Assembly: GCA_030762935.1 (NCBI GenBank)
Contig: CM060900.1
Coordinates: forward strand, 437,279,259-437,343,258
Direction of reading: 5' to 3'
Source of the DNA: Hymenopus coronatus
Taxonomy: Eukaryota; Arthropoda; Insecta; Mantodea; Hymenopodidae
DNA length: 64,000 nucleotides
Part shown: piece after piece, positions 45,401 through 56,870 of the stretch
How the letters are laid out: the number at the start of each line of letters is the position of its first letter
Position numbering within the stretch: position 1 is the first letter of the stretch
Notes under the pieces: generated by a model
The model's database searches: none
What the model was told of the DNA's origin: nothing
Seen by the model: only the letters and a program-made list of their open reading frames with translations
Translations under genes and position numbers: made by a program

Positions 45401-46079
45401 TCTCTCACGTCAGGATAAGATCTCGTGCCTATTGCCTTCGCTAGTAGGCACAAGCAGGAGTAGATCGAATGTACATTTCCACTCACATTGCAATGGGCGT
45501 TTTAGCTTATTCTTCTACAGCAGCATTTTTACATCTCCGATTAGAAGCTTGATTAAACACAATGTTATTGAAACTTCAAGTTTGAATTGTTTTTTATAAA
45601 CCTGAAATTTACTCATTTAATAATGTATACGTCATCAGAATGAAGTAGGAAAACTGAAAGCTATGCTCAGTCACACACATCTTGTACTTACTTTTCTTAG
45701 TAAACGCTTTTTTTCCCTCTTTATGGTTGAGAAATTGTAGTATATGCATAGCTTTGGTGTTCATTCTTTTATTTTAAAACTTAGCATCCTTTTCCTAGAG
45801 ATTTGCTATTATTCTTCTAACATTTGACGTTTAATTCAAACTCTTCTAAAGCTGGGTGAAAACGTCATATGTCCGTCCAGACAGGCAAATGTCGTAGCAA
45901 ACGAATTTAAATTTATCTATCAATCAACTCTGAATTTGATGTAAATACTTAATTTTGGAATGTTGAATATAAACTATTTAAATTTCAACTAATTCATAGC
46001 TGTATGACTATGACCGCGTTACGGAAGAGACACCTAACGCTCCATCCTCAAAGGATAATTTATCCATACATCCATGGGA
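45401..46079. other. AT-rich spacer, nothing recognised
   Basis: No motif-bearing frame or repeat. Confidence 0.45.
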
Positions 46080-46560
46080 GGAACGAAGTGGGCGAGGAGA
46101 ACGCAGGAAACATGGTTGTAGGACAGGCCGGCGTAGCAGACAGAGACGCGCAGGATTCCCTGTGAGTTACAGGCTTGACCTCGCGGCCTCAGGTTGATCG
46201 CTCAGAGGTGTCCCTCGAGGCAGTTCAGAAGCTTACCTCTAGCGAGACCCAGAATAGAAGGCTCGAAAAGGTGTCATCTAGCATGGGCCGAGTAATTCCA
46301 AAGAGCACCTGAACCATCTGTTCGACCCCAACCGCATGAGCTCCAGACTCAACACCAAATATGGAAGAGGGAAATGAAATGAGAGGAAATGGGGTAGAGA
46401 AGAAATCTTTAGTAGAAAATAGCACCCTACATTTGCCTTACCAACCACCGAAAATCACGAAAAACACATAGCCAGAATGGGCGGCCACCGGGATTCCAAC
46501 CTGGGACCCAACAAATACGAGCCTCGCTCATTGCCTCGGAGTTATCTATCTCGGTAAGTT
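46080..46560 (-). mobile_element. SINE-D, tRNA-derived retroposon
   Basis: Best copy of this family. The minus-strand head has A-box-like 'gagatagataactccgagg' (46530-46555) and the B box 'ggttggaatcccgg' (46491-46506). The body shares 'gaaaatagcaccctacattt' and 'ggaagagggaaatgaaatga' with 59.49-59.94 kb, and 'ccgaaaatcacgaaaaacac' with 6.9 and 61.55 kb. Confidence 0.7.
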
Positions 46561-47160
46561 ATAGCCGTAATGAGAACATATAGACCGGAATATGCGAAAT
46601 CCAAAAAGATTCATTGCATGGTTAATCGCGGATTTCGAGACACAGGAAATGTGGTTCCAGGATTTTTCACTGTGGTCCAATATTCGTAAACAAACAGGAA
46701 GCCAAAAATTACACATAGTAAATTCGTGATTTGCATGTGATATAAGCATATTGCACAGCACTTTTAAGGTCATTTATAGAATAGTTACTATCAAAGCTCA
46801 GAGGTTTTGCGGAAAAATATTATAGCAGGTTAGAAATGAACAGTTATGTAAATACAGAGGAAGAAGATTCAGTAGCTATAAGAAATTCACTCATCCTATT
46901 AACAAAAAATACCACGAAAGAGATACAGACTTAACAGAGCTGCAGCTATTTTGGGCTTGCTTTTATATTCAGCAGTTTTAATGTCCAGTGACAATGTTTT
47001 GGATTCAATTTCACGATTGATAGGACTGGTATTGACATTTTTTGATAAACTTAGTCTTTGAAGAGATCTAGTATTCTCCTCGCAGCACTGAGGTTTGATG
47101 ACGCAGCAATCTCAAATATATTTGGACTTTAGTTGAAAAACTGTAAAGCAAATTATTCCA
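46561..47160. other. AT-rich spacer, nothing recognised
   Basis: A 75-codon minus-strand frame at 46546-46773 has no motif. Confidence 0.45.
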
Positions 47161-47887
47161 TTAAGGGGGACAAGATACTCTGAAATGTTAAAAAATCATA
47201 TTGTTTATTTTAGTAAGTAATAAAGTCTATATTGTTTACAGTTTCAGAAAATATGAATTTTTTGGGCTTAAGAGATTTTTAGGGCATTTAAATGCTGGTC
47301 TACATTCCTTCACAGTTGTCATGCAGGATCCCTTTTTGGTACACTTGTATCTTTAAATTCAGTTTTCTCATAACAACATATGCACCTTTTTCTCAGAAAG
47401 TATGAGATGTGAGGAGTTGACATTTTTCGTACATGTATACAACAAACAGTTGAACTTTCTGAACTAAAATCATAATTTTATAATACATACTAGTGATATA
47501 AAGAAAGCAACAACACTGCAAAACTTTCATGTTTTTTGGCTTTGCAAATCTTTTGCACAATAATTTATTGAAATTTATAAGATACATCATTACACTAAGA
47601 ACAAGCACAACAATGTGTGATTATGTATTACAAATGTATCACATAAACGGTAGATGAATTCACATGTTTAAGAGTTCATTTTATTATTTTTCTGCTGAAT
47701 GAAATTCTCTCAACAGACTCAACCACATAGGCTATCAATGTAAACAGCCACTTGAAATAATTTCAATGATTTAGAGAATCATTCATAAGAAGTTTCAGGA
47801 AAAAACATCGATAACTTTGATAAAAATGGTCCTTTAAATCACCTTGGTCTGAATATAGGGAAATTGTACATTATCTTGTCCCCTTGA
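47161..47887. mobile_element. Possible 719-bp TTAA-flanked DNA transposon (non-autonomous)
   Basis: The left end is TTAA (47161-47164) followed by 'gggggacaagata' (47165-47177). The right end is 'tatcttgtcccc' (47872-47883), the inverted complement of the same motif, followed by TTGA (47884-47887). This gives a 12-13-bp terminal inverted repeat with one length difference and a TTAA-type flank with one change. TTAA duplication is the hallmark of piggyBac-type insertion, and their terminal repeats are about 13 bp, although usually starting CCC. The interior is AT-rich with no transposase. The motif is short, so chance is not excluded. Confidence 0.35.
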
Positions 47888-48190
47888 GTAAGCTTGTGTT
47901 GATGAGAGGCTTTCTGGTTGCCGGGAGTGATGCAAGTTTAGTAAGTGTATGCCAATGAAGCCACGAAATGTGGCATCGTGATATTTTCCTGAACATTGAA
48001 GGTAAATACAATTGGGATATATCATTAGCAGAAGACCAGCAGAAGTCACTCTTTGAGTTAACCAAATCCCTGACTTGGCACCTGAATAGTTGAACCACAT
48101 CTCGAGAGAAGTATGAGTATTCCAAAGCTCCCACGAGGGTTAAGAAATAGCATTGCCAGGACACTCAATGCAACATTTCTAAACCATTAG
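47888..48190 (-). other. Region open in two minus-strand frames
   Basis: Frames 47871-48164 (97 codons) and 47834-48100 (88 codons) are both open on the minus strand and both run into the right end of the TTAA element. Products such as 'SWQCYFLTLVGALEYSYFSRD' (shortened here by position) show no motif that I recognise. At most one can be real. It could be an exon remnant or old transposon coding sequence. Confidence 0.2.
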
Positions 48191-48714
48191 TATTTATAGC
48201 ACATCGGATAAGACGCTCAAAGTGCTTTAGATGAATAGACAGGAACACAAAGTTAACTTGCAATTCACCAGAATGTGGTGCATATGCATGAAGTATTTGA
48301 GAGGATTGCTTGTATACACCTGCTGCAGCTTTGTCCAGTTATTGTACGTATTTCATGCTTACTCGTTTATTAATTACTTTTGTTCTTAACTTTGATATTT
48401 AAAATTCTTCTCCAAAGTAAACCACGTAATTCGGTTAAAAATGAATAACTTAAAATTAGGATTACACTTTTGCTTTTTTAAAATCATATATATGGTAAAA
48501 ATGCTTACTTACAATTACTTTATGTCTGATTAACCTCTAAATATAATAATTTTCACTTTGTTTCGTTCATTACGATATACCTTCCTCATCCTTCAGAATT
48601 ACCCTCCAGAAAGGAATGGGGTGTGTTTCACCTCATAATACCATTTATGTTTCTAAAAATTCACCATACACGTTAAGAATTATAAGAAAGTAAGATTCAA
48701 AGTGCTGAGTGGTA
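48191..48714. other. AT-rich spacer, nothing recognised
   Basis: No gene or repeat was identified. Confidence 0.45.
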
Positions 48715-48905
48715 CAATCACCAGGTATGTAGCGACCGCATATGAGATTTCTTGTGGACAAAGCTGCGCAGGGGCGGGATTTCTCCGGGTTCTCCGGTTT
48801 CCCCCGCCATTACATTCCACCGGTGCTCCATCTTCATTCCATGTATCAATGTCATCGCCAGTGGTGCCATATGTAGTAAAAGCAGCCGTTAAACACTGTA
48901 AAGTA
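48715..48905 (+). mobile_element. SINE-B, 5'-truncated
   Basis: Begins within or just after the head ('tagcgaccgcatatgagatt'). It then carries the full body: 'gtggacaaagctgcgcaggg', 'ttctccgggttctccggttt', 'catcttcattccatgtatca' and the 3' end 'gtagtaaaagcagccgttaa'. No promoter boxes are left. Confidence 0.8.
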
Positions 48906-50104
48906 AAGTTATATAGCGGTAACGCAGGATCATGACTTCCATTCTAGCTTTACTCGTCTGCTTTGGGCTTTTACTGTAATATTCCTGAATAAACTATTGC
49001 ATAAAAGCTGCATGTAAAATATAACTACTGCTTTAGGTTCTAATGTCTGATATGAACAATAAAATGTGCTATTTTTTGTGGTCTTTTGGTTACAATTTGA
49101 AAACCAGCCCTAGATAAATAAAACATCTGTCAGAAACAGATACAATACACCACGTCAGTTACTAAATAAAGCCAGATAGTATTTGGGCAACCCCTTTAGC
49201 TCAGGTGATAGAGTGTTAAAACTCAACAAGTTTTTCCACGCCAAGAGTTTTGAACTATCGATCTTCGAACCCCTCACCGTTTCGAACCGCCAATTCACTC
49301 GTCCTCGAGGAGGTCTTGTTAAAATATTTTATAGAAGAACATATTTGAATCATCGAATTTTAAAGTCGGATTCTATCTATGGCTGTTATAGCTCTCTAGT
49401 TTCTTTAGCTCGGTCAACAAATTATGATTCATACCGGTCGTTTGAAGGAACATGTGGAGGAATATGTGTTTGAGGCTAAAGCACAGCTTTCAGGATAGAC
49501 GCATTATAATCGACATGTTGTAAACATATCAACCCACTTCACTTGATTCAACTGGTGTTTACCGCCCTGCATAAAAGTTGGCGCATAGTGAAACCCAGCT
49601 GATTATGTTGTTACTGACAAATTTAGCTCTACACTCCGCTAACGTGATCTCCTCTCTTCCTCGATTATAATTTTACCCTCTCGAGTAGCAATGTATTTTA
49701 CCTTCTCAAATATATCCGACGTTTCAAAGGGTAACTTACTACCAGCTGTCCATGTTCTTTCTAGCACAATTTTGTTAAGACAATAGTTCATTACATGTTG
49801 CCACAAAAATAATTCATAGCGTGCAGACGTACAAATAAAGGCCAAAGCTAAGAACGTATCATTTCACTTTAACTACTGCTTACCCATAACAAGTAAAGGT
49901 AGTGTTATAGTTAAACTTATTTTCATAATTGGGTGGTTGAAACTGCTGACAAAATAATAAAGCTTCAGCTCTTTGAAACTGTTGGGGAAATTTTCACTGG
50001 AATAATTTTCACGTAGGACTACTTTTCTTGGCGTTAGAAAAATAGATAAAATATTTGCAAAAAATTTCAGCTTTTAAAATTGATATATGATTTTTAAGTC
50101 TTAC
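48906..50104. other. AT-rich spacer with tRNA-like head
   Basis: 'cctttagctcaggtgataga' at 49194-49213 looks like a tRNA A-box region, and 'gttcgaaccgcc'-like text follows downstream at about 49280. It is probably the remains of a SINE head. The 96-codon frame at 49183-49473 overlaps it. Otherwise nothing is recognised. Confidence 0.4.
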
Positions 50105-50720
50105 TGTTATTATTAACAATGTTATATTCTTATGCTTACAATAGCTCCAAATGTATGCTTTTAACAAAGTGCACACACAGGTGTTCTTTACTTGTTTATT
50201 TTTACTCTCTTGAAGAGGTTGCCGATTTCGTACTGCACACTCGCATACAAGGTAATTTATTCTTAATATCCGTCAGGGCAAACACATCCTTCTAAACTGG
50301 TAGAAAACGCGTAATTATTGAAAACTTGAAAAAATAACACATTCACTAAAGTTAAAGTACATAACGATAATTAAAAAATAAAAAACTGTTTGAAAATGTG
50401 CAACAGTATGAATAGGATGAATAAAATAATACTTTCAGAAAGTGTCTCGAAAGAAATCATTTACGCCACTAAATATTTTTGGCAAAGTATCATGGCATAT
50501 ACTAAGTTAGGTTGAACGTTTAATAGGAATATTTGGGCTCCTCTAAGTTCTAATGCATCTTCAAAGAAAACATTGGTTTATTGTTCATTCCCGTGTAGGT
50601 GTGGACGAGAAACCTCGGTTACTATATATATCCTATACAACATGAGATTTCAGGTCTTTTAAGCAATTTCAGAGCAATTGGTAGGGAACGCAGGCCAAAC
50701 GCTGACACAGCTAAATTTAA
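50105..50720 (+). repeat. R4 dispersed repeat, copy B
   Basis: Colinear with 44039-45400 and uninterrupted at the SINE-E target ('gagatttcaggtctttt' near 50642-50658). A weaker third match may exist at about 60205-60330, where only the 'agatttcgggtcttttag' block is clear. Confidence 0.55.
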
Positions 50721-51654
50721 ACAATTTCTTTGTTATGTTATGTAACCAAAGTTAAAGTCGCTCGCATGCATTAGTGGTTTTCTCTCTTTACGGAGCTACA
50801 GGTTTCCGAAGCTATTAAACATATAGTATATTAATTAATTCGCTCATGTATTGGAATAGACAACGCAGCAAGAAACACAGTGGCTAAGAGCGTGTATGTT
50901 GATAAATGGGGCCATGCCCTTGTAAACTAAGACGTCTGGACATCATAATAATTAAGACTGAGCACTACACTTTGAAGCTATATACACTTTTGGGGCATTC
51001 GGTACGTCTACATGTGTGGAAATAAAAAGTTTCCTCAAACGCGGTTGTCCATAACAGATGAAAGGCCAAGTCCAAGTCTTCCTTCACTGTCAAACGCACA
51101 CCGAGGAGCAGAATGCACAGAGCTGTAATAGATAAAAAGCAAGTGTTTATTCTCTGGGCAGACCGATATATTGACTCGAGGGGGAAAGCACGAATAGCAT
51201 CGTGCGGCCGAGTATTCGAAAGCTTGCAAGGCATCTGTGAAATAGCAGCGCAATATAAAATATGCCCAAAGGAAACACAACAGAGAAGAGAGAAATATGT
51301 ATAAAGAAGAAAGTTCTAAAATTATATCTCGAGTTGGAGAGAACGAAGCAAAGAATTGAGCTTTATGTAGCGACTACATTTAGCATCAAAGGTAAAGAAT
51401 TACAGAAAACTAAATAACTTACGAGGTAAATGCAGTTGGCATCTGCTATTGTTTGAATGAGACGAAAGTTTTTTTTCTTACATTTTGATAAAAACGTTTT
51501 GGAAACTTGCTTTGAATATTTAATTCTCGTATCTTCAACGGTACCATTAGAATCAGAAAATAGAAATCTTCTGCTATTTACATTCTGCGTATAGAGGACT
51601 TAAGTACTCCAGGACTTAAATGCCAACGTCAGCTACCAGTTTAACAAACGGACT
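50721..51654. other. Spacer with overlapping unrecognised frames
   Basis: Three open frames of 63-89 codons at 50965-51304 lie on both strands over the same bases. None has a motif. Confidence 0.4.
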
Positions 51655-51895
51655 CTGAATCAGAGAGTGTAGCAAGGATGGTCATATCTGGCATGAAAAG
51701 ATGACAGTGAAATGGATGAAAGGAAAGTTGATTGTGGAGTAGGTGGTGGAATGGAGAGCGAGGGCAACGGAGAACCCGGAGAAAACACCCAGACGTCGCT
51801 TTCTCGGCCGCAAATCCCCCATGCGGTCCCTGAGAGCTAACCTGGGCCACCTGGGTGAGAGGCGAGTATCTAACCACTATACCATCAAAGAAAAT
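51655..51895 (-). mobile_element. SINE-B, tRNA-derived retroposon
   Basis: The minus-strand head 'tggtatagtggttagatact' and 'cgcctctcacccaggtgg' (51840-51890) resembles an Asp/Glu-type tRNA. The body has 'ggagaacccggagaaaacac' (inverted 'ttttctccgggttctcc'). The 3' half shares a 'gtgaaatggatga' stretch with the 1.4-kb copy, so these two form a subfamily. Confidence 0.75.
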
Positions 51896-52167
51896 ACATG
51901 AATACTCTAATAAAAATAACAACTTGTATGCAAAGGTTCAATGGAATTTTTACAGTAATTTGTTCAGTTTTGACTTCACAACTGTGTTAATTAATGTAAA
52001 GATAATTTAAATTGTAATAGTTAACATAGTGATCAAACTGAACTAAATGATTGAGGAAACTAGCGGGAACGTCATACTGCTACGTTACATTTCTTTGTGA
52101 ATATTCTTAGATCTGCTAAGATTTGTAGCCGATTTGAACAAGCACTTCTTTACAAGTGCCCTGTTCT
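51896..52167. other. AT-rich spacer
   Basis: Nothing recognised. Confidence 0.45.
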
Positions 52168-52300
52168 GTTGGCCCGGGTGGCGCAGTTGGTTAGGTGCTG
52201 GTCTACTAACCCCAAATTCACGAGTTCAAACCCGGCCCAGAGTGATGATTTTAAGTCGTGTGCATAAAGGCGGCAGCCCCATGTCACTAGATTCACTGGC

Positions 52301-52312
52301 ATGTAAAAGAAC
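52301..52312. repeat. TSD, left side of nested SINE-B
   Basis: 'atgtaaaagaac', matched by 'atgtaaattaac' at 52477-52488 (10 of 12). Confidence 0.65.
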
Positions 52313-52476
52313 GTCTGGGTTCGATCCCAAGCGACCGAATCTGAGATTTGTGCGGCGCAGGGGCGGGTTTTCTCCGGTTTTCCTCGCCATCGCATTCCAC
52401 CGGTGCTCCATCTTCATTCCGTGTATCATCCTGCGGTGCCACAAGTAGTAAAAGCGGGCATTAATCACTATCAAAA
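52313..52476 (+). mobile_element. SINE-B, 5'-truncated, nested in SINE-F
   Basis: Starts just before the B box ('gtctgggttcgatcccaagc') and so lacks the A box. It carries the family body ('gcgcaggggcgggttttctc', 'gctccatcttcattccgtgt') and ends with 'gtagtaaaagcgggcattaa' plus 'tcactatcaaaa'. The TSD and the resumption of SINE-F beyond it show that it inserted later than SINE-F. Confidence 0.75.
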
Positions 52477-52488
52477 ATGTAAATTAAC
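52477..52488. repeat. TSD, right side of nested SINE-B
   Basis: Partner of 52301-52312. Confidence 0.65.
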
Positions 52489-52649
52489 TCTTCGGGGGTG
52501 ATATTCCGGCACACAGGCGGGGCTGATGTGATCCTAGCAATTGACAAATTCGTTAGCAAGCGAAATATTTTATTTCAAGTGACCTAAGAGAAAGTAATCG
52601 AATGTGGAGAAATCTATAAATATTGGAGGCCAAGTAATATCTCCTTTTT

Positions 52650-52725
52650 ATTTCCCCTACTACGTATGGCAAGTAGAGAAAGTGTTGTATTCCATCCAAA
52701 CTTTGATATGAAGATTATGGCGTGT
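52650..52725 (+). repeat. R1 fragment, outer edge
   Basis: 'gtagagaaagtgttgtattc' and 'catccaaactttgatatgaag' match the upstream edge of R1 as seen at 63.27 kb and, inverted, at 9.4 and 21.3 kb. Confidence 0.5.
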
Positions 52726-53000
52726 GATGACTCTACAAATGTAATGGAATTTATTTTATTTTACTTTACCTATTGTATTTCTAAGTCGTAACTGCAATTC
52801 AAGTTTCAAAGTTAAACTTGCGTATAAAACAGTTATACTACTTCTGCCCACTTAGAACCATGTGGTGGAGGAAATATTACAATGTAATAAAAAAAAAAAA
52901 AGAAACTAATGCCCACTTATTCTAATTATTTTAAGACACCATGTTCACAAGGTCATCTTAATAATAATCTACCAATTTGTTGGTTATGAAAGCCGTTGCT

Positions 53001-53010
53001 GTTATTATTA

Positions 53011-53080
<70 letters not shown>

Positions 53081-53096
53081 CAGTAGCAGTAGTAGT
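53001..53096. repeat. Compound (TTA)n(GTA)n microsatellite
   Basis: A TTA array (53001-53049) passes directly into a TAG/GTA array (53048-53096) with GCA variants. Open frames on both strands here (poly-Ile/Ser, poly-Leu/Val) are artefacts. Confidence 0.95.
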
Positions 53097-53440
53097 GTTG
53101 TTTTCGTTGTTCGAAATGAAAGGGAACACCCTTCGACCTTTGAAATTTCAGTATTATCGGATTTTGAACCAAAAAAAAAGTAAAACAAAGGAACCGAAGT
53201 TTAAATTTATGTTGACATGCTCCCTAAATTGTAACTTCCCCCTTCTTTTCGTAACACGAGCAGCTCTCAAAATTCCGTATATTTTTAAGAATGCAAATAT
53301 TTTTGTTTTATTGTGTCATTTTTACACCGTCCTTTAACCGAATGGCCCTGTCGGCGGCATTTCGCTTTGGAACATATTGCCTATTGGTATTATCTCGTGT
53401 ACTGATATAAATGGGTTTCTATTTAACTTTATCATTAGAA
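53097..53440. other. AT-rich spacer
   Basis: Nothing recognised. Confidence 0.45.
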
Positions 53441-53590
53441 CACACACACACAGTGAGTCATACTTCCAGTCTCTGGGGGAGATAGGAAATTATCTGGTGC
53501 AGAGAAAAATTCCTAACCCCAGCCGGGAATCGAACACGGCACCCGTCACGTAGAAAACCGAAGCTCTTCCAGCTTAGCTACTGGTGCAAA
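53441..53590 (-). mobile_element. SINE-G, tRNA-derived retroposon
   Basis: On the minus strand: A-box region 'gtagctaagctggaagagc' (53565-53583), B box 'gttcgattcccggc' (53524-53537), then 'tggggttaggaatttttctc', 'gagactggaagt' and a short TG run ending near 53441. The layout parallels the 19.4-kb fragment. Confidence 0.65.
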
Positions 53591-55524
53591 AGGTTTTATT
53601 GAGCATGTGAGCAGGTCTTTATAGGGCTCCATAACATTCATTTTCGACATCCTATTTTGTCTTGGTAATTTCCTTTAATGAATTTTCATAGTCTGTAAGG
53701 TGCAACCATTTAATTTCGGGCACTTTAAATTTTTGGATCCTAGTTTAACTTCACTTCACCTTTTGAGTTGTATCTGGGCTACAGAAAACTCAGTTGCTGG
53801 TTAGAGCGCTTTTCAAATTTGATCCTGTGCAAAGCATCCTGCTACTGCATTACTCTATGCGGGTTTATGCAAAATTAGGTCGTGAAAGTCATTTGTAAGG
53901 AATACGTCCGTTTTCGAAGAAGCTATTAAAAGAAAAGGAAAGAAAATTTGTTTTAAGGTCCATTATCATCAAGTTGAAGCTTCAGTGAAGTATGACTTCC
54001 TCTGCGTCAGAGCTTTGATATTTATAAGTAGAAACTCGGATGGCGTTTTTGCTTAAATATATTCATTAAAGCTTCAGAATCTTATTATATACTTTAGTGA
54101 GTGTTTTCGGATAGTGGAGAGGGGAGATAAGAACATCACGTGACTGTATCAGTGGCTATCACAAAGTCCCAACACATGCAACCAACCATGGCACGAGCAA
54201 CTCGTTACCTGCCTTTGCTCTTTCCATTATCTCAAACTCTGGCCAAATAATAATTTTATGGCGGTATTTTTGGGCTATTCTGAAATTAAAGGGAGAAAAG
54301 ATGCACTAAAGTTGTATTATATCAGAAATGATTCGATATGGATGTATTACTGACATTTCATACATGACTTTGATATAAAGTCACAGGGTTAAAGTTCTGA
54401 CGATTAAAGATTTTTGCAGTGTCTTGAAGATAAATATTTTAAAGTTTTTGGGTATCATATATCAACATTTAGGATTAGTGTATAAAGATTTAAATGATAT
54501 ACAAGTATTTTATTTCTCCAAAGACAGAGAATAATTTCACCAATCCTCCTAGGATACTGCTGGGTACTAACTAAAAAGGCAGTAGAAAGAATTTGAGGCG
54601 ATTCTATTTCTTAAGGTCATCTCTCTAACTTTCAGGTGTGTCTAAGACCTCTGTGGTTGATTTCAACCATTACATAAAGGCTGCATGCCTGAGTACTTTG
54701 TGCAGAAATTTTTACTTACGTATCTCTGTTTGACTATAGGGTAAAGAAAAAAGGTTGGAAACATCACCCTTTTGATAACCAGACATCAAAGCGCGTATCA
54801 AACATGCACATAGTTACGTTAAAAAAAAAAGAAAAAAAGAATGTGCTGTCCTTTATACAAACTCGTGCGCTTTCACACGCTTGAAAGCGTACACAAAAAT
54901 CTTTAGCTTCTGGTCATAACTGAGTATTTTACAAACAGAAGCGTAGAGAACGCTTAGAACAAATCTAGCTCAGTAGAGTGGAACAAAATCCGCTCGAAAC
55001 ATGTTGTCCAAAGTATAATCGAGAATTAAAACGTACAACTAATGATGGATAACGCCCTAGGGTATAGTCATATGCAGGGTAATATAGAAGAACTATATCA
55101 CTCTCAAGCTCGCATTTTATCTGATATTTTCATATCGTAGATGCTGTCTGCTGGATTAAATGTTTTTGTATAATCGCACATTGCGGTTTAACATGTAAAC
55201 AATTACCCGCGAGCTGCTAGCGGCTCGCTATGTAGTTCTTTTATAATCTCTTCCCAATTTATAAACTGAAATGTATTAATTTAATAGCGAATACAACGGT
55301 GAATTTGATTTAACGTTTAAGCTATTTGTGATAACATTAAACGGGCTTTGGTTACAAAGCTTGTTATGTCAAAGAAAAGTACCTTAGTGACATGGTTTTC
55401 ATAATTATATTAGCATAACCTAACCTCTGCCCACATCATTCCGTTCAATACCGAGATTATTCTCTCTTTCCCTGTTGCAGTTTATCACTGTCTCGCCTTC
55501 CTTCATTTCACTCTCTCCCTTACC
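53591..55524. other. AT-rich spacer, nothing recognised
   Basis: Contains an A-rich tract at 54820-54838. No frame of note and no repeat was recognised. Confidence 0.45.
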
Positions 55525-55610
55525 GAGACGAGTGCCCGAGCTCGTTAAAGCACAGACTTCTAGGTGAGGGTCCACTATTCAAATCTAGTCAGGACCAACC
55601 TCCCCGACTA
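55525..55610 (+). repeat. tRNA-like SINE head fragment
   Basis: 'cccgagctcgttaaagcaca' (A-box region) is followed at tRNA spacing by 'attcaaatctagtcaggacc' (degenerate B box). There is no 3' body that I can match to the other families. Confidence 0.4.
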
Positions 55611-56565
55611 AGATATTTTATTTAGTCCTAATTACTGATGTTTCCGGGAATCTATCGTAGACACTTAGTTCTAGAACCTTTTCTATCCAAATTTTCTTTC
55701 TCAATTAGCATTGCATTTATAATCAGTGTCTACCACCAGTGGTGCACTACGCAGCAATATCGGACGTTAAGGACTGAACATCCAGAAAAACATTTTATTC
55801 CTTTCATCCCTAGTCTCTACCCATTTATGTGCAAGGTGCTTTGTATGATGTTTTTTACAAAGCGGTAATAGGGCTCCCTCTGCCATTTTTATTAAAATTA
55901 AAATCTCACTGAACGGTTTAACTATAGTAACTTCTTTACGTACACCAACAATAGAATCAATAAAATTGGTTTAACTCCATACAACATGTGAATCCTATTG
56001 ATATGTTGTAAACAACATAATGATAATTTAGTTGAGTAGATGGACCCTCTCATGTCGAGCCCAATTAGGGCTCTCAACTTGCGGTAAAGTAGGTGATCAG
56101 CATTATATTCGCTATATTCTGTGTGGCACTTACGTTGCTTATCAACTCCGCAAGGATAAGTTTGCCAAACCTTTAAGAGTGGCTAAACAGGAATTCTAAA
56201 AACCGTATTTTTCTTACAATGTAGCCCTATGCCAAAATCAATTAGTTATCCCTAATCGAAAAGTACGGGAAAACCTTTGGTTACAATTCAGTTATAAGCC
56301 TTTTCCTCAGCCTTTATTTGGATATAGCTTGCCACTACAGTTTGGTTCAAACGCCTTGACACTCCGTATGTGCAAGAGAGGAAAAATTGGAGGTGGTGAG
56401 AGTGGGGAGGGAGCAAATGACACTCACAATATGCGGAAAATTGACCCCCATCTTTCTTATTAGGCAAGAGTGCTGTGGCGTATCTTATGCTTCACAAGTA
56501 TGAATTAGACATAATTTGAAATGATGTATAGATTTATTTTTTCCAAAATGTTTCAGAATCTTTTA
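55611..56565. other. AT-rich spacer, nothing recognised
   Basis: A 76-codon frame at 55638-55868 has no motif. Confidence 0.45.
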
Positions 56566-56767
56566 CATTTTCAACAACATTTTTGGATAGCGTTTTAACG
56601 CTCGCTTTTACTACTTGTGACGCCACAGGTGATGACACTTATGAAGCATGGAATGAAGATGGAGCACCGGTGGAATGCCATGGCGGGGGAAACCAGAGAA
56701 CCCGGAGAAAACCCGCCCCATAGGCCCCTTTGTCCACCACAAATTTCACGTGCGGCCATTTTCGACA
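56566..56767 (-). mobile_element. SINE-B, 5'-truncated, with probable TSD
   Basis: Plus-strand reading starts at the inverted 3' end ('ttttaacgctcgcttttact') and runs through 'gaagatggagcaccggtgga' and 'ccagagaacccggagaaaac' to 'ccaccacaaatttcacgtgc'. The head is missing. It is flanked by 'cattttcaaca' (56566-56576) and 'cattttcgaca' (56757-56767), a probable 11-bp target-site duplication with one change. Confidence 0.75.
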
Positions 56768-56870
56768 GTAATATGTTTTATATACCTATAGGAGAATATC
56801 TATTTTTAATTCTTTTCACATGCTGGTGCCATTATTTCAACGTATTAAATAAAATATAGTAGAAATTTCT

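Larger units (their letters stand above)
52168..52565 (+). mobile_element. SINE-F, tRNA-derived retroposon, split by SINE-B
   Basis: tRNA-like head 'ggtggcgcagttggttaggt' (A box, 52176-52195) and B box 'gagttcaaacccggcc' (52222-52237). The body has 'aaaggcggcagccccatgtc' and 'ttcactggcatgtaaaagaa', is broken at 52313 by SINE-B, and resumes at 52489 with 'tcttcgggggtgatattccg', 'gcacacaggcggggctgatg' and a degraded end near 52565. I recall very similar SINEs ('catgtaaaagaactcc') from insect genomes; this is memory, not a search. Confidence 0.7.

Noticed and set aside
52958..53337. Open frames with poly-Leu, poly-Ser, poly-Ile and poly-Val
   Set aside because: Generated by the compound TTA/GTA microsatellite in all frames.
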